From Methylocystis sp. (GTDB lineage Bacteria; Pseudomonadota; Alphaproteobacteria; Rhizobiales; Beijerinckiaceae): a DNA stretch of 33,860 bases. Positions 1-7,858 of the stretch are shown piece after piece; the first letter of the stretch is position 1; each line of letters starts with the position of its first letter. The stretch spans positions 1-33,860 of the forward strand of contig JACOUB010000039.1 of assembly GCA_016178015.1 (NCBI GenBank). The letters are read 5' to 3'. Position numbers and translations under genes: made by a program. The notes under the pieces are model-generated. The model was not told where the DNA came from. It saw only the letters and a list, made by a program, of their open reading frames with translations, and searched no databases.

Positions 1-1
1 G

Positions 2-76
2 CGCAAGCCCCATGGTCCCCGCAAACCCGGCGGCGGCAAGCGCAATGGTCCGCGCCAGCCGCGCGGGCCGCGCTAG
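2..76 (+). CDS. C-terminal tail of a probable RluB/RsuA-type pseudouridine synthase (5' partial)
   Basis: An open frame enters from the left edge and ends at TAG (74-76). The 24 visible residues are almost all Arg, Lys, Pro and Gly (starting RKPHGPRKPGGGKR), the basic low-complexity tail typical of alphaproteobacterial 23S rRNA pseudouridine synthases. It stops 4 bp before the rsmD start. A pseudouridine synthase directly upstream of rsmD is a common arrangement in this group, so both probably share a transcript for rRNA modification. The catalytic domain lies outside the window, so the family call is inference from tail composition and neighbour. Confidence 0.6.
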   Translation, partial: RKPHGPRKPGGGKRNGPRQPRGPR

Positions 77-80
77 AGCC

Positions 81-647
81 ATGCGCATCGTCGGCGGTCT
101 TTGGCGCGGCCGCGTGTTGAAGGCGCCGCGGTCGCAAGCCATTCGGCCGACGGCGGAGCGGCTGCGCGAGTCGATCTTCGACATTCTTGCCCATGCCTAT
201 GACGACCCGGTCGCGGGCGCGACTGTCGTCGATCTGTTCGCCGGCGCCGGCGCGCTCGGCTTGGAGGCGCTGTCGCGCGGCGCGGCGCGGGCCGTGTTCG
301 TCGATGACGGGGTCGAGGCGCGCGCGCTGCTGCGCGCCAATATCGAGGCGTTGGGCCTCGGCGGCGTCACCCGTGTTTTTCGCCGTAACGCAACCAAGCT
401 CGGCCTCGCTCCACCGGATGAACGCTTCACGCTCGCCTTTCTCGATCCGCCCTACGGAAAAGACCTGGCCTCGCGCGCGCTCGCGTCGCTCGTTGCGGGA
501 GGATGGCTGGCGGAAAGGGCGCTCGTCGTGATCGAAGAGGGAGCGCGCGCCGTGATCCGTTTGCCCGACGAGATCGCGGAGCAGGAGCGCCGCCGCTACG
601 GCGACACGCAGATCATCATCGCGCGGCGAGCGGCGAGAGTCGGATGA
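81..647 (+). CDS. rsmD: 16S rRNA (guanine-966-N2)-methyltransferase RsmD
   Basis: A 188-residue SAM-dependent methyltransferase of normal family length, expected to methylate G966 of 16S rRNA during 30S assembly in the cytoplasm. It opens with MRIVGG, the usual RsmD N-terminus, and has RPT at 22-24, the SAM-binding motif DLFAGAGALG at 51-60 and the catalytic DPPY at 122-125. An upstream in-frame ATG at 12 would add 23 residues overlapping the tail of the preceding gene; the ATG at 81 fits the family start and gives a 4-bp gap to that gene's stop, so it is preferred. The next gene (mutL) converges from the other side of a 520-bp repeat-filled gap. Confidence 0.93.
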   Translation: MRIVGGLWRGRVLKAPRSQAIRPTAERLRESIFDILAHAYDDPVAGATVVDLFAGAGALGLEALSRGAARAVFVDDGVEARALLRANIEALGLGGVTRVFRRNATKLGLAPPDERFTLAFLDPPYGKDLASRALASLVAGGWLAERALVVIEEGARAVIRLPDEIAEQERRRYGDTQIIIARRAARVG

Positions 648-668
648 CCGCTTGAAAATGACGCGGAT

Positions 669-710
669 CCTTCTCCCGCTTGCGGGAGAAGGTGGCCCGG
701 CGAAGCCGGG
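669..710. repeat. Double-hairpin intergenic repeat (copy 1)
   Basis: Perfect 11-bp hairpin at 669-692 (arms 669-679 and 682-692, 2-nt loop, core CTCCCGC-tt-GCGGGAG), followed by a second hairpin CCCGGC-gaa-GCCGGG at 696-710. It lies 21 bp past the rsmD stop, between convergent genes. The same two-hairpin architecture recurs at 20846-20890 with a different second stem but the same GAA loop. A role in transcript termination or mRNA 3'-end protection is possible; no T-tract follows. Confidence 0.8.
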
Positions 711-741
711 TCGGATGAGGGCTCTCACCCGCGCCCTCACC

Positions 742-1119
742 CGTCATACGATCTCCGGATGATCAGTTCGCACGTTTCCCCTGTCGCTCGAGGAGCGGGC
801 CAGCGGATGCGCATCGCGCTTGGGCCTGTGCCCCATCGTCCATCGCCCGTCAAACCGCTTCGCGGTTCCTTCGCTTCGCTCCGGCCCTGCGGGTGACCGG
901 CGATGGCCGAAGGGGCGTTTTGCAATCGTTCCCTTTGGTGAATTTGCCGCGCTGAAAGCGCAACAAATTCACCAAAGGGAACGGATGCGACTTTGCGCCA
1001 TCCGCAGGGCTCGCCACCCGCAGGGGCGAAGCGCAGCGGAGCAGTCGCGGGAGCCGACTTGACGAGGCCTGCGGATGGCGCGACCGCCTGCGAACTGATC
1101 ACCCGGAGATGGTATCACG
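742..1119. mobile_element. MITE-like non-coding element with ~33-bp terminal inverted repeats (element 1)
   Basis: The ends 742-774 and 1087-1119 are inverted repeats matching at 29 of 33 positions (left end begins CGTCATACGATCTCCGG). The interior is a large imperfect palindrome: the left half reads colinearly with the reverse complement of the right half, meeting in the long hairpin at 927-983. No transposase is present, and the frames open across it show no recognisable protein. It fills the gap between convergent rsmD and mutL. Its termini resemble those of the element at 23181-23456. No target-site duplication is obvious. The rest of the 648-1167 gap holds only the hairpins listed separately. 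Confidence 0.65.
927..983. repeat. Perfect 20-bp inverted repeat at the centre of element 1
   Basis: The arms 927-946 (CGTTCCCTTTGGTGAATTTG) and 964-983 are exact reverse complements. The 17-nt spacer itself contains a GCGCT-gaa-AGCGC stem. Either strand transcribed here would fold into a very stable hairpin. It is the axis of the larger palindrome of element 1. Confidence 0.9.
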
Positions 1120-1133
1120 CGTTCCGCGTGACA

Positions 1134-1157
1134 CCCTCTCCCGCAAGCGGGAGAGGG
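1134..1157. repeat. CTCCCGC hairpin repeat near the mutL 3' end
   Basis: Perfect 11-bp inverted repeat, arms 1134-1144 and 1147-1157 with an AA loop, ending 10 bp from the mutL stop codon. Same hairpin family as 669-692 and 20846-20869. Its place just past a stop codon fits a terminator or 3'-end stabiliser for mutL, though no T-run follows on the minus strand. Confidence 0.75.
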
Positions 1158-1167
1158 ATGCGCCCCG

Positions 1168-2985
1168 TTATTTCCGCCCGAACAGCTTCTCGATGTCGGC
1201 GAGCTTCAATTCCACATAGGTCGGGCGGCCGTGGTTGCATTGGCCGGCGCCCGGCGTCGCCTCCATCTCGCGCAAGAGCGCGTTCATCTCCGCGGCCGAG
1301 AGGCGCCGTCCCGCGCGCACCGAATGATGGCAGGCGCAGGTTGCGAGCACGTGATCGAGCCGGCGGGACAGCGCCCGCGCGTCGCCGTCTTCGGCGAGCA
1401 CATCGGCGATGTCGGCGACGAGCCGCGCATGGTCGATGTCGCCCAAGACCGCCGGGCTCTCGCGCACCAGCACGGCGCCGGGACCGAACGGCTCCAGCGC
1501 CAGGCCGAGCTCGGCGAGCTCCGGCAGAGCGGCAAGCAACGCGTCGAGGCGGCTTGCGTCCAACTCGACGACGCAAGGGATGAGCAGCATCTGCCGGGCG
1601 ACGCCGTTTTGCTCGCGCTGGCGTTTGAGCTTTTCATAGACGAGGCGTTCATGCGCCGCATGCTGATCGACGATGACGAGGCCGTCGTTGGTTTGGGCGA
1701 TGATGTAGGTCTCGTGCAGTTGCGCGCGCGCCGCGCCGAGCGGCGCATCGCTGTCTTGCGCCGCGACTTCCGCTTCATTGGCGCGCGCGTCGGCTGCCGG
1801 CGCGCCAGTGTCGAAAGCGGCTTGCGGACGCTCCGCGAAGCCAGGCGGCGCATTGGGCGAGCGGCGCGGGTCCCAATCCAGGCGCGCCGCCGGGCGCCAA
1901 TCGGCGCGCGCCGGGAAAGCGGGCGCCGCATGGGCGCGCGTCGCTATCATGCCGAGCGCCGCGCGCGTCGGCGTGTCGGCGCTGCGATAGAGGGCTGCGG
2001 CCAGCGCTTCTTTCAGCGCGCCGACGATGAGGCCGCGCACCAGCCCGGGATCGGCGAAGCGCACCTCGGCTTTGGCGGGGTGGACGTTGACGTCGACCGC
2101 GCCAAGATCGCATTCGAGAAACAAAACCAGGGCCGGGTGGCGGTCAGCGCTGAGGAAATCGAGATAGGCGGCGCGCACGGCGCCGGCGAACAGCTTGTCG
2201 CGCACCGGGCGGCCGTTGACATAGACATATTGCATCTGCGCATTGGCGCGATTGTAGGTCGGCAGGCCGGCGAGGCCAGAGAGCCGAAACCCGGCGCGCT
2301 CGGCGGCGAGGGGGATCGCATTGGCGGCAAATTCCTCGCCCAGCGCTTGCGCGATGCGCTGCGCTCGGCCCGAAGCGTCCGCAGCGCAAGCGGGGTAGTC
2401 GAGAGGCTCGCCGGCGTCGCCGCAGCAGCCGAAACGCACCGCGCCATGCGCGATGGCGAGACGCTTGACGACATCAACGATCGCTGCTGTCTCGGCGCGC
2501 TCCGATTTCAAGAATTTCAGCCGCGCCGGGGTCGCCGCGAACAGGTCGCGCACTTCGACGCGCGTGCCTTGCGGCCAGTTGCTGGGGCGTAAGGGCCGCT
2601 TGTCGCCCGCCTCGACCCGGATCGAGGCGCCATGCTCGGCGCTCTTAGCGCGCGTCTCGATGGCCAGATCGGCGACCGCGGCGATCGACGGCAACGCCTC
2701 GCCGCGAAAGCCGAGGGTGGCGATACGGGCGAGGTCGCCGTCTGCGAGTTTCGACGTGGCGTGCCGTTCGACGGCGAGCGCAAGATCATCGGGGCTCATG
2801 CCGCAGCCGTCATCGATGACGCGGATCAGCCGCCGTCCGCCGGCTTCGATGGCGACGTCGATGCGGCTGCAGCCGGCGTCCAGCGCATTTTCGATCAGTT
2901 CCTTGACTGCGGAAGCCGGGCGCTCGACCACCTCGCCGGCGGCGATGCGATCGACGAGAATGGGGTCGAGGCGGCGGACGGCCAT
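1168..2985 (-). CDS. mutL: DNA mismatch repair protein MutL
   Basis: A 605-residue MutL that couples mismatch recognition by MutS to strand removal. The N-terminal GHKL ATPase motifs are intact: ENALDAG (32-38), DDGCGM (58-63), ATSKL (76-80) and GFRGEAL (92-98). The C-terminal dimerisation domain carries DQHAAHERLVYE (440-451), which fits the DQHA-x2-E-x4-E metal-dependent nicking-endonuclease motif, plus CNHGRP (583-588), a variant of the CPHGRP element. It is therefore predicted to be an endonuclease-type MutL, as in bacteria lacking MutH. The start at 2985 (MAVRRLDP) is preferred over an ATG 30 bp upstream because the family begins about here. The gene lies 100 bp downstream of parC on the same strand. 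Confidence 0.95.
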   Translation of the reverse strand: MAVRRLDPILVDRIAAGEVVERPASAVKELIENALDAGCSRIDVAIEAGGRRLIRVIDDGCGMSPDDLALAVERHATSKLADGDLARIATLGFRGEALPSIAAVADLAIETRAKSAEHGASIRVEAGDKRPLRPSNWPQGTRVEVRDLFAATPARLKFLKSERAETAAIVDVVKRLAIAHGAVRFGCCGDAGEPLDYPACAADASGRAQRIAQALGEEFAANAIPLAAERAGFRLSGLAGLPTYNRANAQMQYVYVNGRPVRDKLFAGAVRAAYLDFLSADRHPALVLFLECDLGAVDVNVHPAKAEVRFADPGLVRGLIVGALKEALAAALYRSADTPTRAALGMIATRAHAAPAFPARADWRPAARLDWDPRRSPNAPPGFAERPQAAFDTGAPAADARANEAEVAAQDSDAPLGAARAQLHETYIIAQTNDGLVIVDQHAAHERLVYEKLKRQREQNGVARQMLLIPCVVELDASRLDALLAALPELAELGLALEPFGPGAVLVRESPAVLGDIDHARLVADIADVLAEDGDARALSRRLDHVLATCACHHSVRAGRRLSAAEMNALLREMEATPGAGQCNHGRPTYVELKLADIEKLFGRK

Positions 2986-3085
2986 GGGGAATCGATTTAG
3001 GGAGCGGAAGACCAACTCGTCGAGTTTATACCGTTTCCGCAGCGAATTCCCGCAAATTTTGGCGCCGAGTTTTGCGATTCACGCC

Positions 3086-5347
3086 TCACCCAAACTTGTT
3101 GTTCTTGGGGAAGCCGCGCGGCGGCAATCTGCCGGCGTCGGCGCGGTTGCCGATCCATTCCTTCAAGTCGCGCGCCTCCACCGTGAACACGCGCCCGGCG
3201 GGATCGGTCCAGGCAAGGCCGTCCGCCAGCGTGAAGACTTTCGCGTCGGAAACGCCGCCATCCTTGTAGCGTTGCATACGCACGCCCCTGCCGCGCGCCA
3301 ATTGCGGCGCCTGGGCGAGCGGAAAGACCAGCAGCTTTCGATTCTCGCCGATCACCGCCGCATGATCGCCGTCCGCTCGCACGACGAGGCGCAATTGCGC
3401 CGGCGCATCGATAGTGAGGACGGCTCTGCCCTTGCGCGTCGTGGCGATCATATCGTCTTGCGAAACGACGAAGCCGCGCCCGTCGTCGGCGATGACGAGC
3501 ATGCGAGCTTGCGATCGATAGGGCAGCACGCAAACGACGCTGGCGTCATCGTCGATATCCGCCATGAGCCGCACCGGTTCGCCGTAGCCGCGCCCGCTCG
3601 GCAGCTTCGCCGCTTCCAAGGTGAACACTTTGCCGTTCGAGGCGAACACCAGAATCTTCGACGTGGTCTGCGCGAAAAAAGCCGCGTCCAGGGCATCGTC
3701 GCCTTTAAATTGCAGCGCCGACAAATCCCCAACATGCCCCTTGAGCAGGCGTATCCATCCTTTTTTCGTCACGACCACCGTGATCGGTTCGCGCTCGATC
3801 ATCGCCTCCGTGAGATCGATGTCGGCGGCTTGCGGCGCGTTCTCGAAGGTCGTGCGGCGCCGCCCGAACGGCGTCTGCGGCCCGAACGTCTTCTTGAGCT
3901 CGCGGATCTGCGCAGTGACGACTTTCCACTGCCGTTGTTCGTCGGCAAGCAAGGCCTCCACCTCGCTTTTCTCTTCGCCCAGTTCCGCGTGCTCCTTGCG
4001 CAGCTGTATTTCCTCGAGCTTGCGCAGCGCGCGCAGACGCGTATCGAGAACATAATCGGCTTGTAGCTCGGAAAGCTCGAAGGCGGCCTTTAACGCCTCC
4101 TTTGCGTTGTCTTCTTCACGAATGATGCGAATGACCGCGTCGAGATTGAGGAAGACCACGATCATGCCGGCCAACACTTCGAGGCGGCGGACGATCGCGG
4201 CGAGGCGGTGACGGGAGCGACGCAACAGCACGGCGCGGCGATGATCGAGCCATTGCCGCAACGCCTCATCGAGCGAAACGACGCGCGGAACTGCGCCGTC
4301 GATCAGCACGTTCATGTTGACTGGAAAGCGCGTCTCGAGTTCGGAAAGCTTGAACAAGGTCTCCATCATCAGCGCCGCATCGACGCCGCGGGCGCGCGGC
4401 TCGATGACGAGGCGCACGTCTTCCGCCGACTCGTCGCGCGCATTGGCGACAAGCGGCAGTTTTTTCTCCAGGATCAGCTCCGCGAGTTTCTCGACGAGAC
4501 GCGATTTCTGCACGCCATAAGGAATCTCGGTGACGATCGCCGCCCACTGGCCGCGCGCGTTTTCTTCCCTTTTCCAGCGCGCCCGCACCCGAAACGAGCC
4601 GCGCCCCGTGCGGTAGGTCTCGGCGATCTGCTCGGGCGCATCGACGACGACGCCGCCGGTCGGAAAGTCAGGCCCTTGCACGAAGGCGAGAAGTTGCCCG
4701 CTGGTCGCCCCGCGATGCGCGATAAGATAGAGCGCTGCGTCGCACAATTCGGCGAGGTTGTGTGGAGGCACGGACGTCGCCATGCCGACCGCAATGCCTT
4801 GCGCGCCGTTGGCGAGAAGATTGGGCAGAGCCGCCGGCAGAACCACGGGTTCTTGCTCTTCGCCGGAATAATTGGGGCGAAAGTCGACCGCATCTTCGCC
4901 AATGCCGTCGAGCAACAAGCGCGCCACAGCCGTCATGCGCGCTTCCGTGTAACGGTAGGCGGCGGCGGCGTCGCCGTCGACGTTGCCGAAATTGCCTTGC
5001 CCATCGACGAGCGGGTAACGCGAGGAGAAATCCTGCGCAAGACGCACCAATGCGTCGTAGATCGCCTGATCGCCGTGCGGATGGAAAGAGCCCATCACGT
5101 CGCCCACGATCTTCGCGCATTTCTTGAATGGCGCGCCCGGATCGAGCCGCAATATTTGCATTCCGTAAAGAATGCGGCGATGAACAGGCTTCAACCCATC
5201 GCGCGCGTCCGGCAAGGCGCGCCCGGTGATGGTGGACAACGCATAGGTGAGATAACGCTCCTCGAGCGCCTCGCGCAGAGCGACGGGCGTCGAGCCTTGG
5301 TCATTGCCGCCGTTTCCTGCCGAAGACGGCGTCACGCTCTTTCCCAT
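3086..5347 (-). CDS. parC: DNA topoisomerase IV subunit A
   Basis: A 753-residue type IIA topoisomerase subunit that, with ParE, decatenates replicated chromosomes. The breakage-reunion domain is complete: the active-site tyrosine is Y133 in [10 protein letters not shown], with [11 protein letters not shown] at 89-99. At the position of E. coli Ser80 (quinolone-contact serine) the residue is Gln94; the Glu84 equivalent is Asp98. The C-terminal beta-pinwheel lacks a recognisable GyrA box (QRRGGKG), supporting ParC rather than GyrA. The ATG at 5347 (MGKSVTPSS) is chosen; the frame stays open to 5458, but the extra 37 residues look unlike the family. mutL lies downstream, and recO is separated by a small convergent gene. 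Confidence 0.93.
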   Translation of the reverse strand: MGKSVTPSSAGNGGNDQGSTPVALREALEERYLTYALSTITGRALPDARDGLKPVHRRILYGMQILRLDPGAPFKKCAKIVGDVMGSFHPHGDQAIYDALVRLAQDFSSRYPLVDGQGNFGNVDGDAAAAYRYTEARMTAVARLLLDGIGEDAVDFRPNYSGEEQEPVVLPAALPNLLANGAQGIAVGMATSVPPHNLAELCDAALYLIAHRGATSGQLLAFVQGPDFPTGGVVVDAPEQIAETYRTGRGSFRVRARWKREENARGQWAAIVTEIPYGVQKSRLVEKLAELILEKKLPLVANARDESAEDVRLVIEPRARGVDAALMMETLFKLSELETRFPVNMNVLIDGAVPRVVSLDEALRQWLDHRRAVLLRRSRHRLAAIVRRLEVLAGMIVVFLNLDAVIRIIREEDNAKEALKAAFELSELQADYVLDTRLRALRKLEEIQLRKEHAELGEEKSEVEALLADEQRQWKVVTAQIRELKKTFGPQTPFGRRRTTFENAPQAADIDLTEAMIEREPITVVVTKKGWIRLLKGHVGDLSALQFKGDDALDAAFFAQTTSKILVFASNGKVFTLEAAKLPSGRGYGEPVRLMADIDDDASVVCVLPYRSQARMLVIADDGRGFVVSQDDMIATTRKGRAVLTIDAPAQLRLVVRADGDHAAVIGENRKLLVFPLAQAPQLARGRGVRMQRYKDGGVSDAKVFTLADGLAWTDPAGRVFTVEARDLKEWIGNRADAGRLPPRGFPKNNKFG

Positions 5348-5463
5348 TACGACAACCTCCGCCTCGGCGAACCTGATGGGCGGCCGCCGCCCTTGAGCAT
5401 AGTCGACGTGCAGACAGCGCCGAGTGATTCGAGACGCCGCCCAATCGCTCAACATCAAAAAGT

Positions 5464-5516
5464 TAGAGCAGGTCCTCGTCGAAAGAGTCTGTCAACTTTT
5501 TTATTGACCTGCGCTA
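5464..5516. repeat. Inverted repeat upstream of parC
   Basis: The arms 5464-5474 (TAGAGCAGGTC) and 5506-5516 (GACCTGCGCTA) match at 10 of 11 positions across a 31-bp spacer. It lies about 115-170 bp upstream of the parC start and encloses the TTGACA-like hexamer. It may be a dispersed repeat end or a regulatory site; the sequence does not decide. Confidence 0.5.
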
Positions 5517-5653
5517 AGTCCTGCGCGTCACGCGATTCTGGCGTTTGCTTGGCGACTGTTGCCGATTTGCACTTGTGAAACAAGCGTGGGCTGCACTAGA
5601 ATCGCGCGCGACTCAGTGAGTTTCCGGGCGCGCGTCAGCGTCAAGCGTCCTCC

Positions 5654-5684
5654 TTCCGTCACGCTCGCTTTCCGTCACGCTCGC
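5654..5684. repeat. Tandem 15-bp direct repeat upstream of the secreted protein gene
   Basis: TTCCGTCACGCTCGC occurs exactly twice, at 5654-5668 and 5670-5684, one base apart, ending 19 bp before the ATG at 5704. It could be a duplicated regulator site or replication slippage. Confidence 0.75.
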
Positions 5685-5703
5685 AACCGGCTCGAACCCA
5701 CTC

Positions 5704-5955
5704 ATGCAAAAGACTATTTTTATCCTGATCGCCATTGCCGGCCTAGCGCTGGCGAGCGCGGCGACCAACAGAGCCGCGCCCGCTTCGATTCTCCAAATGA
5801 CGGAATCGGCGCCTGCTCTGGAGACGGCGACAACCCAGGAACCGCGGACGGAGACATCGTCGCGAGCCGTTTGTAGACAAGTGGAAGTTCCGCTCGACGA
5901 GGGCTATGGAATCAGCAGCCGGGAAATGCGCTCGGTCTGCCGAGAGTATCCTTAA
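5704..5955 (+). CDS. Small predicted secreted protein of unknown function
   Basis: An 83-residue protein with a Sec-type signal sequence (MQKT, then a hydrophobic stretch about residues 4-21 with ALASAA as possible cleavage region). A Thr/Glu/Ala-rich linker follows, then a compact tail CRQVEVPLDEGYGISSRE...VCREYP with two cysteines (57 and 79) that could form a disulfide in the periplasm. A DEGYG tail flanked by cysteines recurs, from memory, in small Hyphomicrobiales hypothetical proteins, which argues this is real. No good Shine-Dalgarno is visible. Its stop overlaps the recO stop by 4 bp in a tail-to-tail arrangement. Function is unknown. Confidence 0.6.
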   Translation: MQKTIFILIAIAGLALASAATNRAAPASILQMTESAPALETATTQEPRTETSSRAVCRQVEVPLDEGYGISSREMRSVCREYP

Positions 5956-6674
5956 ACCGGGGCGACGGCGCCGACATAGAGCGCGCGCGCCTGCGGGACC
6001 GGAACGCCGCGCGGGAAAAACACGTCGCGCGCCAAGAAATGACCGGTCAATCGGAATGCGTCGGAAAGTTCGGTCGGCGCCGGCTGAACGAGCGGCTCGC
6101 CCTGCAAGAATGCAGGAAACCGCAACAGTTTGTCCCGCCACGGCGCGCCCGCCGCGCGGCTGACGGCGCGACCGGATTTCGGCGAGACGTAGCAGAGTTC
6201 TTGGCGCGCCCCGGTGAGCGCGCAGGCGCCAAGATCAAGGCCAAATCCCAAGGCCGCCAACAAAGCCAGTTCGAAGCGCGCCATCAGGGCCGGCGCGAAT
6301 TCGAGAGAATCGAGCTGTTCGGCGATCGCCTCGGCCATGGCGAAGAGTTCGCCATGCGGGTCGCGCTCGGGCAACAGCCGCAAGAGCGCACAGAGATATG
6401 AGACGCCATGCAACGCATAGGCATGGTCGATGAGACGCGCCGCCCGCGAACGCCGCGGCTCGACCGTATAGGCGCCGAGATGATCCTCAAGGCGCGCGCG
6501 CCAGGTGGCTTCGACATTGTTTCCAGGCTGCAGCACGGATCGCAAAGCGCGTCCGCCGCCGCCGCGCACGAGGCCGAGATGGCGTCCGTGCGCCTTGGTC
6601 ATCAATTCGAGAATCACGCCCGTCTCGCCATGCCGGCGTCCGCCGATGACGAGACCCTCATCCTGCCACTGCAT
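5952..6674 (-). CDS. recO: DNA repair protein RecO
   Basis: A 240-residue RecO of normal length, which helps load RecA on SSB-coated single-stranded DNA in the RecF pathway. The N-terminal OB-fold reads MQWQDEGLVIGGRRHGETG, the family signature. The C-terminal part has CALTGARQELCYVSPKSGR near 170-190, an alphaproteobacterial variant of the RecO zinc-finger region with few of the classical cysteines. It is the last gene of the lepB-rnc-era cluster, starting 4 bp after the DUF1737-like gene stops. The era-recO order is typical for the class. Confidence 0.92.
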   Translation of the reverse strand: MQWQDEGLVIGGRRHGETGVILELMTKAHGRHLGLVRGGGGRALRSVLQPGNNVEATWRARLEDHLGAYTVEPRRSRAARLIDHAYALHGVSYLCALLRLLPERDPHGELFAMAEAIAEQLDSLEFAPALMARFELALLAALGFGLDLGACALTGARQELCYVSPKSGRAVSRAAGAPWRDKLLRFPAFLQGEPLVQPAPTELSDAFRLTGHFLARDVFFPRGVPVPQARALYVGAVAPV

Positions 6675-6678
6675 GGGG

Positions 6679-6909
6679 TCACAGCTCGGAAAGCTTCATG
6701 TCCGCTTCATACTCGACGCCCTCGACGTCCTTGGCGATCGCCTGCCCGCAAATCACCTTGCCCGTCGCGCTATCGAACGTCAGGGCGGGCGAACCATAGA
6801 GCGACCATCCCATGCTCAACGCCTGCGTGACGCGATGGCAGAACGACGCATCGTCAGGGCCGGTGAGATAACGATAGACAGTGGTCATCTTACGTCGTTT
6901 CTTGGTCAT
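6679..6909 (-). CDS. DUF1737-like small protein between era and recO
   Basis: A 76-residue cytoplasmic protein. The core YRYLTGPDDASFCHRV...ALSMGWSLYGSP matches my memory of DUF1737 (a short family with LTG..D..FC..V and a GW.L.G.P turn). The ATG at 6909 is chosen because AGAGG lies 7 nt upstream, overlapping the era TAG stop; an inner ATG at 6888 has no comparable ribosome site. It starts 10 bp after era ends and stops 4 bp before recO, so it is almost certainly co-translated within the operon. The basic MTKKRRK leader precedes the domain. Function is unknown; the setting suggests RNA or DNA maintenance only by association. Confidence 0.75.
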   Translation of the reverse strand: MTKKRRKMTTVYRYLTGPDDASFCHRVTQALSMGWSLYGSPALTFDSATGKVICGQAIAKDVEGVEYEADMKLSEL

Positions 6910-6919
6910 GGCGAAGCCT

Positions 6920-7858
6920 CTAGTGGTCCTTGGGGAACTCCAAACGCATTTCACGGTAACGCTCTGGATCGTCAGCCCAGTTGGCGCGAACCTTCACAAA
7001 CAGGAACAAATGGACCTTCTGCTCGGCGGCCTGCTCGATTTCGCGGCGCGCCGCCTGTCCGATGGCCTTGATGGTGCGCCCGCCCTCGCCGATGACGATT
7101 CTTTTCTGGCCTTCGCGCGCCACATAGATCGTCTGTTCGATGCGCGCCGACCCGTCGGCTTGATTGCGCCATGATTCCGTCTCGACCGTCGATTGATAAG
7201 GCAGTTCGTCGTGGAGACGCTCGAACATTTTCTCGCGCGTGATTTCCGCGGCGAGGATGCGCAAGGGGGCGTCGGACAGTTGATCCTCGGGGTAGAGCCA
7301 AGGCGACGGCTTCATCATGGCGGCGAGCTTGTTCTTCAAGTCTTCGACGCCGTCGCCCGACAGCGCCGAAATCATGAAGGTCGCGGCGAAATCGGCCTTC
7401 GCCGTGAGAGCGGCGGTCAAGGCGAGCAGGGATTCGCGCAAGACGAGATCGATCTTGTTGAGCGCCAGAATCTTCGGCGCGCGCCAATTGGCGAGCCGCG
7501 TCAGAATCGCTTCGACTTCGCCATCGGCGCCGCTGCGCGCATCGACGATGAGCAAAATTGCGTCGGCGTCAGCGGCGCCCGTCACGGCGCTGGCGACCAT
7601 GGCGCGGTCGAGCCGGCGCTTGGGCGTAAAAATGCCGGGCGTGTCGACGAGCACGATCTGCGCCGCGCCGGCGAGCGCAATGCCGCGCACCAGCGATCGC
7701 GTCGTTTGCGCTTTGCGCGAGACGATCGACACCTTGGCGCCGACCAGCTGATTGAGAAGCGTCGATTTGCCGGCGTTGGGCGCGCCGACCAGCGCCACGA
7801 ACCCGCACCGCGGGCCATGCGTCTCATTCGCCGCAACGGCCTTGTCGCGCTCGCTCAC
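6920..7858 (-). CDS. era: GTPase Era (16S rRNA / 30S assembly)
   Basis: A 312-residue Era GTPase that binds the 3' end of 16S rRNA and checks 30S maturation. The GTPase motifs are in order: G1 GAPNAGKS (25-32), switch QTTR (51-54), G3 DTPG (72-75) and G4 NKID (134-137). A C-terminal KH domain follows with VIGEGGRTIKAIG around 257-269. The start is GTG at 7858, whose GTGA overlaps the rnc stop by 4 bp, implying translational coupling. Pairing with rnc (rRNA processing) is conserved across bacteria. Confidence 0.95.
   Translation of the reverse strand: MSERDKAVAANETHGPRCGFVALVGAPNAGKSTLLNQLVGAKVSIVSRKAQTTRSLVRGIALAGAAQIVLVDTPGIFTPKRRLDRAMVASAVTGAADADAILLIVDARSGADGEVEAILTRLANWRAPKILALNKIDLVLRESLLALTAALTAKADFAATFMISALSGDGVEDLKNKLAAMMKPSPWLYPEDQLSDAPLRILAAEITREKMFERLHDELPYQSTVETESWRNQADGSARIEQTIYVAREGQKRIVIGEGGRTIKAIGQAARREIEQAAEQKVHLFLFVKVRANWADDPERYREMRLEFPKDH

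Larger units (their letters stand above)
5348..5703. other. Intergenic region upstream of parC and the small secreted gene
   Basis: These 356 bp lie between the divergent parC and 5704 genes and must hold the parC promoter. Two features are visible: an inverted repeat at 5464-5516 and a tandem 15-bp repeat at 5654-5684. A TTGACA hexamer on the minus strand (5490-5495) resembles a -35 box for parC but has no convincing -10 partner. No further gene is supported. Confidence 0.5.

Noticed and set aside
737-1102. 121-codon open frame inside element 1
   Set aside because: Encoded entirely by the palindromic element; the inverted-repeat structure explains the sequence and no protein family is apparent.
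1231-2592. 453-codon open frame on + strand opposite mutL
   Set aside because: It lies fully antisense to a motif-complete mutL; composition is Arg/Ala/Gly-rich with no recognisable domain, as expected for mirror frames in GC-rich DNA.
4208-5578. 456-codon open frame on + strand opposite parC
   Set aside because: Antisense shadow of parC (active-site tyrosine and full length on the minus strand); no domain or start signal.
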